This document shows, one piece after another, positions 1-5,217 of a DNA stretch of 12,278 nucleotides. The stretch comes from an uncultured Oscillospiraceae bacterium (GTDB lineage Bacteria; Bacillota; Clostridia; Oscillospirales; Oscillospiraceae). The notes below the pieces were generated by a model. It was not told where the DNA came from and searched no databases. It saw only the letters and a list, made by a program, of their open reading frames with translations. A program made the translations under genes and the position numbers. How positions within the stretch are numbered: the first letter of the stretch is position 1; each line of letters begins with the position of its first letter. The stretch lies in the NCBI GenBank assembly GCA_910588105.1, contig CAJUQD010000070.1, positions 1-12,278 on the forward strand, in the 5' to 3' direction.

Positions 1-792
1 CCCGCCTTCGGCAACCCGGACAAGTTCTGCTATGACCCGGAGCAGACCAACTGGATGAGCGCCACGGTGGAGACGCTGGATCAGCGGATCATCCCCTACA
101 TCAAGGCCATCTGCAAACGGGACCCCTTCACCGGCAAGGTGGTCACTGGCGGCATTGTCACCGTAAAAGATTCCTCCTGGCTGTTGAGCTGGACCATCAA
201 CCGCCAGCCCCAGTTCCGGGAGCAGCCCCGTGACCACTGCCTGGTGTGGGTGTATTCCCTGTTCACCGATAAGCCCGGCGACTATATCAAGAAGCCCATG
301 CGGGAGTGCACCGGCAAGGAGATCTGCATGGAATGGCTGTACCATATCGGGGTGCCCGAAGAGAGCATCGAGGAACTGGCCGAGTGCAGCGCCAACACGG
401 TGCCCGTGATGATGCCCTACATCGATGCCTTCTTCATGCCCCGCAACGACACCGACCGCCCCAAGGTCGTGCCGGACGGCGCGGTAAACTTCGCCTTCCT
501 GGGCCAGTTTGCCGAGATCGCCCGGGACACCATCTTCACCACCGAATATTCCATGCGCACCGGCATGGAGGCGGTCTACACCCTGCTGAACGTAGACCGG
601 GGCGTGCCCGAGGTGTGGGGGAGCACCTACGACATCCGGGATTTGCTCAACGCCTCCATCATGCTCCGGGACGGTAAGCCGCTCACCGAGATGGATATGG
701 GCTTCCTGGAGAAGCTGGTGGCCAGGAAGCTGCTGGGTAAGATTGAGGATACCGACATTAAAAAACTGCTGGAGGAATACCACGTAATTTAA
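1..792 (+). CDS. ohyA: Oleate hydratase, C-terminal 263 residues (5' end outside window)
   Basis: FAD-dependent oleate hydratase (the former 'myosin-cross-reactive antigen' family) adds water to the cis-9 double bond of unsaturated fatty acids to give 10-hydroxy fatty acids; in gut bacteria this is linked to fatty-acid detoxification. The frame is open from base 1, so the gene starts upstream. The family is usually about 570-600 residues, so roughly the last 45% is present. Highly conserved family blocks are visible: NPDKFCYDPEQTNWMSAT near the start, CKRDPFTGKVVTGGIVTVKD, SWLLSWTINRQPQFR, ANTVPVMMPY, and LGQFAEIARDTIFTTEYSMR around fragment residues 167-186, followed by GVPEVWGSTYDIRDLLNA. 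The catalytic N-terminal residues and the FAD dinucleotide fold lie outside the window. No frameshift is seen, and a terminator follows 12 bases after the TAA stop. The identification is very secure. Confidence 0.96.
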   Translation, partial: PAFGNPDKFCYDPEQTNWMSATVETLDQRIIPYIKAICKRDPFTGKVVTGGIVTVKDSSWLLSWTINRQPQFREQPRDHCLVWVYSLFTDKPGDYIKKPMRECTGKEICMEWLYHIGVPEESIEELAECSANTVPVMMPYIDAFFMPRNDTDRPKVVPDGAVNFAFLGQFAEIARDTIFTTEYSMRTGMEAVYTLLNVDRGVPEVWGSTYDIRDLLNASIMLRDGKPLTEMDMGFLEKLVARKLLGKIEDTDIKKLLEEYHVI

Positions 793-802
793 GTCTTCTT
801 GC

Positions 803-836
803 TGGGGCAGGCGGTATATCGCCTGCCCTAACATTT
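803..836 (+). terminator. Rho-independent terminator of ohyA
   Basis: A perfect 9-bp stem (805-813 with 820-828, GGGCAGGCG/CGCCTGCCC) has a 6-base loop and is extended by a G-U and a T-A pair. It is followed by ACATTTTT. It lies just after the oleate hydratase stop. Confidence 0.85.
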
Positions 837-953
837 TTCAAAAATCAGTTTGCGCTTAAGCCGCTGCCCTTTCCCACAAAGCCTGAAGCTCGGCTTTGCG
901 GGGGTCTCATTTGGGCGGGCCCGAAAAAGCATTTTTGCCACATTGAGCCATCT

Positions 954-1007
954 AATGATAATCCGAACGCTGTCCTCCAAGTGGGGGATGTGTTCGGATT
1001 TATCATT
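954..1007. repeat. Long inverted repeat (15-bp arms)
   Basis: Arms 954-968 (AATGATAATCCGAAC) and 992-1007 (GTTCGGATTTATCATT) are complementary apart from one extra T. The inner segment also has partial C-rich/G-rich complementarity (973-978 with 983-988). It has no U-run and no neighbouring ORF that would make it a simple terminator. It may be a palindromic mobile repeat or an RNA hairpin. Confidence 0.6.
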
Positions 1008-1084
1008 TCTATTATCAACATTTTATAAATGCAGTTCCCTCTGTCTATTTGGTGTGCCAGGGAAAATGTTCTGTGCTTAAATAT

Positions 1085-1102
1085 TTGTACTACTTGTACT
1101 AC
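1085..1102. repeat. Tandem direct repeat, 2 x TTGTACTAC
   Basis: Two exact, adjacent copies of a 9-base unit (1085-1093 and 1094-1102) lie immediately beyond the terminator of the secreted-protein gene. The function is unknown, and the pair may be a chance duplication. Confidence 0.6.
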
Positions 1103-1104
1103 GC

Positions 1105-1137
1105 AAAAGCGATGGCTCGGGAGACCCGAGCCATCGC
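1105..1137 (-). terminator. Terminator of the sigma/anti-sigma/secreted-protein island
   Basis: A perfect 13-bp stem (1109-1121 with 1125-1137, GCGATGGCTCGGG/CCCGAGCCATCGC) has a 3-base loop. On the minus strand it is followed by TTTT (1108-1105) and starts 7 bases after the stop of the secreted-protein gene. On the plus strand CGCCTTTTT follows, so it could also stop rightward transcription. Confidence 0.85.
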
Positions 1138-1144
1138 CGCCTTT

Positions 1145-1807
1145 TTATTGGGAAACAGTACCAGTGATATGGACATCTCGCGGGTTGTTATTTTCAACAG
1201 AGAAATGATAGGTTTCTGTGGCTGTCAAATTGCTGAAAGTGTAGTCGGTACCAAAGAAAGTTCCGACATCTCTGTTTACTGTACCCACCAGTCCACCACG
1301 GCTGTTATACAGTCTTACCGTGAGTGAAACACCAATGTTACCCACTAAATGAATCTTAATGGTCTGCGTATTAGTTTTGTAGTTAAAGGTATTGTTTACT
1401 GTGCTTTCAGCCCCAACATCCCAGTCAATGGATGTCGAGCCAGTTGCCAGATCATGAATGGTGCTACGCGCAACTGGCCCGCTTCCCATCACAGCGTCAC
1501 TGACAACACAGGCAGAAAGATCAACCGGTTCGGTTGCGTCCACTGCACTCACGATAACACCATCAGCAGCATAGTTATCCAATATCTCGACATCAATATT
1601 GGCCGCAGACTTAGCAGTTAGCGGAAGGTCGGCGGCAACACAGGCAGAAAGATCAACCGCTTCGGTTACATCCGTTGCGCTCACACTCACACCCTCGGCG
1701 GCGTAGAAATCCAGTTCCTCCACATCGACATTAGATGCCGAGGTACTTACGATTGCGAAAGAAGCAATCAGAGAAAGAGCGAGTAGGAAAGAAAATGCTT
1801 TTTTCAT
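1145..1807 (-). CDS. Secreted protein with duplicated N-terminal module and C-terminal beta domain; probable ECF-island effector
   Basis: The product is 220 residues and matches no named family I recognise. Residues 1-24 are a signal peptide (MKKAFSFLLALSLIASFAIV, then STSA), with likely cleavage after Ala24. Residues 27-70 and 71-114 are tandem copies of one 44-residue module (V/I-DVE-x-LD-x-YAA-E/D-GV-x-VSA...VDLSACV). Each copy has one cysteine (Cys56, Cys100), and these are the only cysteines in the protein. Residues about 148-219 form a predicted beta domain ending YTFSNLTATETYHF. That resembles the outer domain of the neighbouring anti-sigma factor and recalls PPC-like sandwich domains. 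I chose the ATG at 1807, with AGAAG 8 bases upstream, over an in-frame TTG 18 bases earlier, because the ATG gives a normal signal peptide. The gene is AT-rich relative to the flanking core genes. It lies 186 bases downstream of the anti-sigma gene and is followed at once by a terminator. It is probably a target or partner of the sigma pair. Confidence 0.75.
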   Translation of the reverse strand: MKKAFSFLLALSLIASFAIVSTSASNVDVEELDFYAAEGVSVSATDVTEAVDLSACVAADLPLTAKSAANIDVEILDNYAADGVIVSAVDATEPVDLSACVVSDAVMGSGPVARSTIHDLATGSTSIDWDVGAESTVNNTFNYKTNTQTIKIHLVGNIGVSLTVRLYNSRGGLVGTVNRDVGTFFGTDYTFSNLTATETYHFSVENNNPRDVHITGTVSQ

Positions 1808-1845
1808 GGTAAAACTTCTTTTCAAAATTTTTAAGTTTGTGTTGC

Positions 1846-1907
1846 GTGGAAATTTCGCGGTTGGTGCATACTTACATTTTAATCATCCCCTTTCGTGCGA
1901 AATCCAC
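1846..1907. repeat. Inverted repeat in the leader of the secreted-protein gene
   Basis: GTGGAAATTTCGC (1846-1858) is complementary to GCGAAATCCAC (1897-1907) apart from two extra bases in one arm. It lies between the anti-sigma stop and the secreted-protein start (start at 1807), so it could be a leader hairpin or an operator. A further TGATTA-N4-TAATCA palindrome lies at 1981-1996 over the anti-sigma stop codon. I found no -35/-10 pair here that I would defend. Confidence 0.5.
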
Positions 1908-1993
1908 TTTTGATAATTACAACCCAATATTGAATTTCCTCAATTTCAAGAGCTTTCAACACATATGATATTTTTTGTTTTGATTAAGTGTAA

Positions 1994-2683
1994 TCAATTC
2001 CCCACCACATCATATAAAACATTTTTTAGACTTTTCCAGAAATTAGGGCTACGCCCTTCGCTGACAGTGATTGTTGCGCCGTTCAAGCCAACGCATTTTA
2101 TGGTGTAACGTCTTGTCGCTGAAAGATTTGTGAATTGGCAATTAGAATGTTTGGAATCGATGTCACTAATCATCAAGTAGTTTTCATCATCTGCCGCATC
2201 GTAGAGCATAACAGAACCATCAAAGTCAGCGTCCATTTTAACCGAAATAGATATTTGCGAATAATTTGTATAGAAAACATACTGATCCAAATTTTCGGCG
2301 GTTGTTTCAATAGAACTCGCAACAAGATTAAACGTATCTTCTTCAATAGCGGGAACTATTGGATTCATTTGGGCGTGCATATCCCGGATTGTAAGCAAAC
2401 ACAGTGAAAGCAAAGTTGCTGTAATGATGGTAATTAAGACGGTTGAAATTGCAACTCGAATGCGATGCATTCGAATTTTTTTCGCATAATTTTTTACTTG
2501 AATTTCATGCGTATCTATTTGGTGATTCCAGCTAAAATCGTTTTTTTGCATCCTTTGGAATTTTTCTCTGCAAGAAGAACACTCCTTCAAGTGTTCTTCA
2601 ATCGCAGATCGGCTATCCGCTGAACAGCTATCATCTAAATACAGCGGAAGTAAATCTTCCACAATTTCACAAGTCAATTTCAT
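1994..2683 (-). CDS. Membrane anti-sigma factor with N-terminal zinc-finger (zf-HC2/ZAS) domain
   Basis: This single-pass membrane protein is expected to hold the neighbouring ECF sigma factor inactive until an envelope signal arrives. It has 229 residues. Residues 1-45 form a zinc-binding anti-sigma domain with His31-x3-Cys35-x2-Cys38 and an upstream Cys5 as the likely fourth ligand. A hydrophobic segment at about 77-99 (after basic KKIRMHRIR) is the membrane anchor. Residues 105-229 lie outside the cell and form a domain of their own. Residues 143-209 of this domain (motif QFTNLSATRRYTI) resemble the C-terminal domain of the secreted protein encoded next. The ATG overlaps the sigma stop codon (ATGA) and has a strong GGAGGGG site 5 bases upstream, so the two genes are translationally coupled. 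The family role is established knowledge; the signal sensed is unknown. Confidence 0.9.
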   Translation of the reverse strand: MKLTCEIVEDLLPLYLDDSCSADSRSAIEEHLKECSSCREKFQRMQKNDFSWNHQIDTHEIQVKNYAKKIRMHRIRVAISTVLITIITATLLSLCLLTIRDMHAQMNPIVPAIEEDTFNLVASSIETTAENLDQYVFYTNYSQISISVKMDADFDGSVMLYDAADDENYLMISDIDSKHSNCQFTNLSATRRYTIKCVGLNGATITVSEGRSPNFWKSLKNVLYDVVGN

Positions 2684-3171
2684 TTTGTCCCCTCCATGGA
2701 TTTAATCAATTTTTCCTTTGCCCGATAAAAAGTTACTTTTGCCCAAGATTCAGTTTTTTCACATATTTCTGCAATGTCTTTAAAACTCAACTCGCTGAAC
2801 ACGCGTAGCATAAATACTTCTTTATAAGGTTCCTTTAACATATGCAGACGTTTATGAGCCTCTATTGCCTGTTCCCTATCTGATAACTTCTCGAAAAGCA
2901 TATCCTCCGTTGTAAAATTTTGGACAGAATCATCTTGTAATTGTAAATTTCGTCCTCTGCGCTTTAGTTCTTTATTTAAAGCATTTTTAGCAATTTGGCA
3001 TAGCCAAGTTTCAATTTTACACTCTCCCCGAAATTGTCCTATATGCAAATATGCCTGATAAAGAGTTTCCGACGTTAGCTCTTCAGCTAAGTCCTTATCT
3101 CTGCAAAGTGTCAATAAAAAGCGGTATATCACAGGTGCATAATCATGAAACAGATTCTCGAATTCAGACAT
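2680..3171 (-). CDS. ECF-type RNA polymerase sigma factor
   Basis: A 163-residue extracytoplasmic-function sigma-70 factor, a normal length for the group. Region 2 (about residues 4-72) is recognisable by FENLFHDYAPVIYRFL, DLAEELTSETLYQAY and the WLCQIAKNALNKELKR helix that binds and melts the -10 element. Region 4 (about 105-158) has KEPYKEVFMLRVFSELSFKDIAE followed by a helix-turn-helix ending FYRAKEKL, which reads the -35 element. Region 3 is absent, as expected. The start ATG has GAGGTG upstream at good spacing. The gene is the first of a leftward island with a coupled anti-sigma gene, the classic arrangement. An extended -10 promoter about 80 bases upstream suggests basal transcription by the housekeeping sigma factor. 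Its own target motif could not be identified by eye. Confidence 0.94.
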   Translation of the reverse strand: MSEFENLFHDYAPVIYRFLLTLCRDKDLAEELTSETLYQAYLHIGQFRGECKIETWLCQIAKNALNKELKRRGRNLQLQDDSVQNFTTEDMLFEKLSDREQAIEAHKRLHMLKEPYKEVFMLRVFSELSFKDIAEICEKTESWAKVTFYRAKEKLIKSMEGTK

Positions 3172-3209
3172 GGCCTATCACCTCGATCTGTATATAAGAG
3201 TAACGACTT

Positions 3210-3233
3210 CCAAAAAAGATACAAATTTTTTGG
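3210..3233. repeat. Palindrome in the sigma-factor leader
   Basis: CCAAAAAA (3210-3217) and TTTTTTGG (3226-3233) are exact complements around an 8-base spacer, extended by one T-A pair. It sits between the predicted promoter and the sigma start codon, where it could be an operator or a weak mRNA hairpin. Confidence 0.45.
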
Positions 3234-3249
3234 AGAAATTGCAATTGAT

Positions 3250-3258
3250 ATTATACCA
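3250..3258 (-). promoter_or_regulatory. Extended -10 promoter for the sigma-factor island
   Basis: The minus strand reads TGGTATAAT, an exact extended -10 element (TGnTATAAT) for the housekeeping sigma factor. The -35 region is poor, which is usual for extended -10 promoters. The predicted start lies near 3243, giving a leader of about 70 bases before the ATG at 3171. Confidence 0.6.
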
Positions 3259-3353
3259 TATAGTTGCAACATACTTTTTTACGAAAATAAGCACAAAATT
3301 ATTGATGCTGCTCTGTTTTATGCCCTTATATATTGTGAATTTATACAGGCAGA

Positions 3354-3381
3354 GTGGGAACACCGTAAAAGATGTTCCCAC
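3354..3381 (-). terminator. Hairpin after the small leftward ORF, possible terminator
   Basis: A perfect 9-bp stem GTGGGAACA (3354-3362)/TGTTCCCAC (3373-3381) with a 10-base loop lies 11 bases beyond the stop of the ORF at 3393-3563. The following minus-strand sequence (TCTGCCTGTATAAATT) has only a weak U-content, so termination is uncertain. Confidence 0.45.
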
Positions 3382-3392
3382 CCTTGCTGTTC

Positions 3393-3563
3393 TTATTTCT
3401 GCTGCATTGATTCCTGTCGTTTTTTCCACTCGGCAAACTCCCGTTGCCCTTCCTCACTCTCGAAAAAGGCTTGAATCTCCGGGAGCAGCACCCGGGTCAG
3501 GGCCTCCACTTCATGGAGGGGTATTCCTGTGCCGTAGTCGTTGGGTTTCTTTTTTCTTGCCAT
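3393..3563 (-). CDS. Small hypothetical protein, 56 residues, mobile-element-like
   Basis: An intact short ORF starting MARKKKPNDYGTGIPLHEVE and ending EWKKRQESMQQK. It is charged, soluble and predicted largely helical (EALTRVLLPEIQAFFESEEG in the middle). It resembles small accessory proteins I associate with Firmicute integrative elements, but I cannot name a family or function. It follows the broken leftward gene ending at 3580 by 16 bases, suggesting that both were in one leftward operon. A G-rich stretch (GGGGGCAG) precedes the ATG but is not a strong ribosome binding site. A hairpin follows the stop. Codon use is GC-rich, unlike the sigma-factor island next to it, so it belongs with the mobile-element scar to its right. 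Confidence 0.6.
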   Translation of the reverse strand: MARKKKPNDYGTGIPLHEVEALTRVLLPEIQAFFESEEGQREFAEWKKRQESMQQK

Positions 3564-3579
3564 AGGAGCTGCCCCCGTT

Positions 3580-3678
3580 CTAAAGCTGCCCCTCGTCGAA
3601 CAGATAGCCTTGGAACACCGTCCCGTCCCCGGTGATAAAGCGGCCCCTCGCGTCCTTGGGTATCTGCTCGGCGGCGCT
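3580..3678 (-). pseudogene. C-terminal stub (about 31 residues) of an unidentified leftward gene
   Basis: The minus strand encodes a plausible protein tail, AEQIPKDARGRFITGDGTVF then QGYLFDEGQL and a TAG stop. Upstream of about 3680 the same frame reads the antisense of a rightward membrane-protein gene and becomes low-complexity. The real N-terminus is therefore gone, and the boundary is a deletion or recombination junction near 3670-3690. The protein is unidentified; the context suggests an integrative element. Confidence 0.5.
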
Positions 3679-3976
3679 GTGCGTGCCGCTGGATGTGGCC
3701 AACGAGCGTTTCCCGTGGGAATTGCCCCTAATCGTGCAAGCGGTCCTGAGCGGGTTGGCCATTACCGCCGGGGAGCTGGCGGCGGGGCTGGTGCTCAACG
3801 TCTGGCTGGGGCTGGGCATCTGGGACTACACTGGGCAGTGGGGGAACCTCTGGGGGAAGATATGCCCGCTGTACACGGCCTTGTGGTGCCTGCTGGCCGG
3901 GCCGGTGATTGTGAGCTTCGACTGGCTGGACTGCTGGCTTTGCGGCGGGGAGAGGCCGAGGTACAAAATTGTTTGA
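3679..3976 (+). pseudogene. N-terminally truncated PF06541-type membrane protein of a phage lysis region
   Basis: The plus frame from about 3679 reads VPLDVANERFPWELPLIVQA, then a hydrophobic helix, then NVWLGLGIWDYTGQWGNLWG and KICPLYTALWCLLAG, ending CGGERPRYKIV and TGA. The WDY...GN-x-WG-x-ICP pattern is typical of PF06541 (ABC_trans_CmpB-like, 'putative ABC transporter permease') proteins. Short versions of these occur in Clostridial prophages near holin and lysin genes. About half of the usual length, including the first membrane helices and the start codon, is missing at the same junction that truncates the opposite-strand gene. The stop lies 12 bases before the next ATG, as in an intact lysis operon. 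The family is fairly secure; the phage role is inference. Confidence 0.6.
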
Positions 3977-3988
3977 GGAGGATGGGAG

Positions 3989-4312
3989 ATGCACGAGAAC
4001 TGCAATCCCAGCGACTGCCCGGTGTCCGCCCGGGTGGATGCGCTGGAAAAAGAGTTTAACCGCTACCGGGGGAATTCTTCCGACACCCACCGGCAGATGT
4101 TTGAGCGGATCGGGGCGCTGGAGCAGAGCGGGGCGACCCTGAAAGCCAAGCTGGACGGGATGGACGAAAAGCTGGACGCTATCACGGAAAAGGTGAATAC
4201 CCTGGCGGAAAAGCCTGCCAAACGGTGGGAGAGCGTCGTGGGCTATGCCCTCAGCGCCCTGGTTGGGGCGTTCCTGCTGTGGCTGGCATCCGGTCTGCCG
4301 GGGCTGAAATAA
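3989..4312 (+). CDS. XhlA-like phage lysis protein (coiled coil plus C-terminal membrane anchor)
   Basis: A 107-residue protein preceded by AGGAGG at 7-base spacing. Residues about 14-75 are a charged heptad-rich coiled coil (ARVDALEKEFNRYRG ... AKLDGMDEKLDAITEKVNTL). Residues about 82-100 are one transmembrane helix (VVGYALSALVGAFLLWLA), with a short tail. This is the layout of the haemolysin XhlA family found beside holin and endolysin genes in temperate phages of Firmicutes, where it helps the holin and lysin to lyse the host. Two cysteines sit at the N-terminus (Cys5, Cys10). The ORF is intact, although both flanking lysis genes are broken, so it is probably no longer useful to the phage. 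Confidence 0.75.
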   Translation: MHENCNPSDCPVSARVDALEKEFNRYRGNSSDTHRQMFERIGALEQSGATLKAKLDGMDEKLDAITEKVNTLAEKPAKRWESVVGYALSALVGAFLLWLASGLPGLK

Positions 4313-4329
4313 GAAAGGGGATAATACTT

Positions 4330-4369
4330 ATGAGCGAGAAAACAAAGAAATGGCTGCGCGCGGCGGCGG
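4330..4369 (+). pseudogene. Phage holin, N-terminal remnant
   Basis: An ATG with AAAGGGG upstream starts MSEKTKKWLRAAAVR, the N-terminus typical of small Clostridial phage holins. After that the expected membrane helices are missing. The sequence switches to a different coding frame that encodes endolysin, and the residual ORF stops at 4398 after 22 residues. A deletion has removed the rest of the holin and the start of the endolysin gene. Confidence 0.55.
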
Positions 4370-4880
4370 TACGCCTGCAACGGCGTGCCAGACTATGACG
4401 CGAAAAAGATGATCGACGCCTGCCTGGAAGTGTCCACCGACTTCTCCGCCATCGTGGACGGCGAGGCGGTGTGGATGGACGGGCATATCGGGGTCTTATG
4501 TGGGCGGCGGCCTGGTGGTGGAGGCCACGCCCAAGTGGCGGGGCGGGGTGCAGTGGTCCACGCTGGCCAATACGGCGGGGACGAAAACGCTCCCCGGCAC
4601 CGCCGGGAGCCGGACGTGGACAAAGCACGGCAAGCTGCCGTGGGTGGATTATGCCGCGGAGCGCGAAAAGGAGGAGGGCGGCGAGATGTCTTATGGGCAG
4701 TGGAAGGAATACATGGACCGCTACCGCCGGGAGCTGAGGGCGGATCACGACAAATGCTGGGCGGAGGAGGAGCTGGACGCAGCGGTGGCCGCCGGGATCA
4801 CCGACGGCAAGCGGCCCCACGACCTGGTCACCCGCGAGGAGGCCGCGATTATGGCGATGAGGGCAAGGGCGGGGGGATAA
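4370..4880 (+). pseudogene. Phage endolysin (NlpC/P60-like), 5'-deleted and frameshifted
   Basis: From 4370 one frame reads YACNGVPDYDAKKMIDACLE and continues to VWMDGHIGV. At 4496-4497 one extra T shifts the frame, and the next frame resumes with YVGGGLVVEATPKWRGGVQW and SRTWTKHGKLPWVDY. The DGHIGVYVGGGLVVEATP-type block and the TWTKHG motif are characteristic of the C-terminal half of NlpC/P60-type phage cell-wall hydrolases. The catalytic cysteine at the N-terminal side is lost with the deletion. The tail (AAVAAGITDGKRPHDLVTRE, then EAAIMAMRA) resembles the usual substrate-binding or SLH-like ending of these lysins. It cannot be made as one protein. The TAA stop lies in the loop of the terminator. 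Confidence 0.75.
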
Positions 4881-4895
4881 CTCCCGCTCTTTTTT
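4869..4895 (+). terminator. Rho-independent terminator of the lysis module
   Basis: A 7-bp stem GCGGGGG (4869-4875)/CTCCCGC (4881-4887), with one G-U pair, has the loop GATAA, which contains part of the endolysin stop codon. It is followed by TCTTTTTT. Confidence 0.8.
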
Positions 4896-4974
4896 ATGTG
4901 TAAACTCATGTGTAAAAGTACACAGATTTCAGGAAAAACTATGCACATTACAATCGGAGAAACGCACATTACAA
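4896..4974. repeat. Two sets of direct repeats next to the tRNA gene
   Basis: ATGTGTAAA occurs at 4896-4904 and 4908-4916 (12-base period). GCACATTACAA occurs at 4943-4953 and 4964-4974 (21-base period, two helical turns). They lie between the lysis-module terminator and the tRNA-Ser 3' end. Arm-type integrase or excisionase sites are a possible explanation, but this is inference. Confidence 0.55.
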
Positions 4975-5001
4975 AACGCCCAAAACCGTTGCGGCCGTAA
5001 G

Positions 5002-5041
5002 AAAAAACCGGGAAGCCTTTATTTATAAGGCTTCCCGGTTT
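5002..5041 (-). terminator. Terminator of the tRNA-Ser transcript
   Basis: A perfect 14-bp stem (5006-5019 with 5027-5040, AACCGGGAAGCCTT/AAGGCTTCCCGGTT) has a 7-base loop. On the minus strand a TTTTTT run (5007-5002) follows the stem. It begins directly after the tRNA CCA end. Confidence 0.9.
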
Positions 5042-5131
5042 GGCGCAGCGGGAGGGATTCGAACCCTCGAGCGGTTTCAGCCGCTACACGATTTCCAATC
5101 GTGCTCGTTATGACCTCTTCGATACCGCTGC
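5041..5131 (-). tRNA. tRNA-Ser(GGA) with encoded CCA
   Basis: This 91-base type II tRNA reads leftwards. The acceptor stem GCAGCGG pairs with CCGCTGC, followed by discriminator G and CCA. The D arm is TCG...CGA. The anticodon arm is CACGA-TTGGAAA-TCGTG with anticodon GGA. The long variable arm is AGCGG-CTGAAA-CCGCT, typical of serine tRNAs. The T arm is GAGGG-TTCGAAT-CCCTC. It has its own consensus promoter and terminator. Its 3' end faces the prophage scar, which fits use of the tRNA as an integration site. No second copy of its 3' end is visible in the window. Confidence 0.96.
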
Positions 5132-5189
5132 AAATCGGTGGCGAAGTCACAATGCCTCTGGCCGCTGGTGGTGCGGCGCAACGTAGATT

Positions 5190-5217
5190 ATTATACCAGC
5201 TTTTCCCCCATTGTCAA
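5190..5217 (-). promoter_or_regulatory. Strong promoter for tRNA-Ser
   Basis: The minus strand reads TTGACA (5217-5212), a 16-base spacer, then TATAAT (5195-5190), with an extended TGG before the -10. Both hexamers are exact consensus. The predicted start is near 5183, about 50 bases before the tRNA. The -35 hexamer contains the TGA stop codon of the symporter gene. Confidence 0.85.

Larger units (their letters stand above)
837..1104. other. Intergenic stretch without a convincing gene; several hairpins
   Basis: No ORF here has a good start or a recognisable product. It contains a small inverted repeat CAAAGCC/GGCTTTG (about 878-898), the self-complementary octamer CGGGCCCG (about 917-924), a long imperfect hairpin at 954-1007 and a 9-base tandem repeat at 1085-1102. 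It separates the GC-rich oleate hydratase gene from the AT-rich sigma-factor island and may be a remnant of inserted DNA. Confidence 0.5.

Noticed and set aside
850..1327. Two short plus-strand ORFs between oleate hydratase and the secreted-protein gene
   Set aside because: No ribosome binding sites, no recognisable products; one crosses a strong terminator and runs antisense into the secreted-protein gene.
1808..1993. ECF-type promoter (AAC...CGT motif) for the secreted-protein gene
   Set aside because: I looked for a motif shared between this leader and the sigma-gene leader and found none convincing, so no ECF promoter is annotated.
3178..3429. Minus-strand ORF of 83 codons upstream of the sigma gene
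   Set aside because: It crosses the predicted promoter, the leader palindrome and the hairpin at 3354, and overlaps the better-supported small ORF at 3393-3563 in another frame. It has no ribosome binding site.
4896..4974. CRISPR array
   Set aside because: There are only two copies of each short repeat, with spacing too small for spacers; they are better described as phased direct repeats.
5041..5090. Second att copy (duplicate of the tRNA 3' end) within the window
   Set aside because: No other occurrence of the T-arm/acceptor sequence was seen, so attachment site boundaries cannot be assigned from this window.
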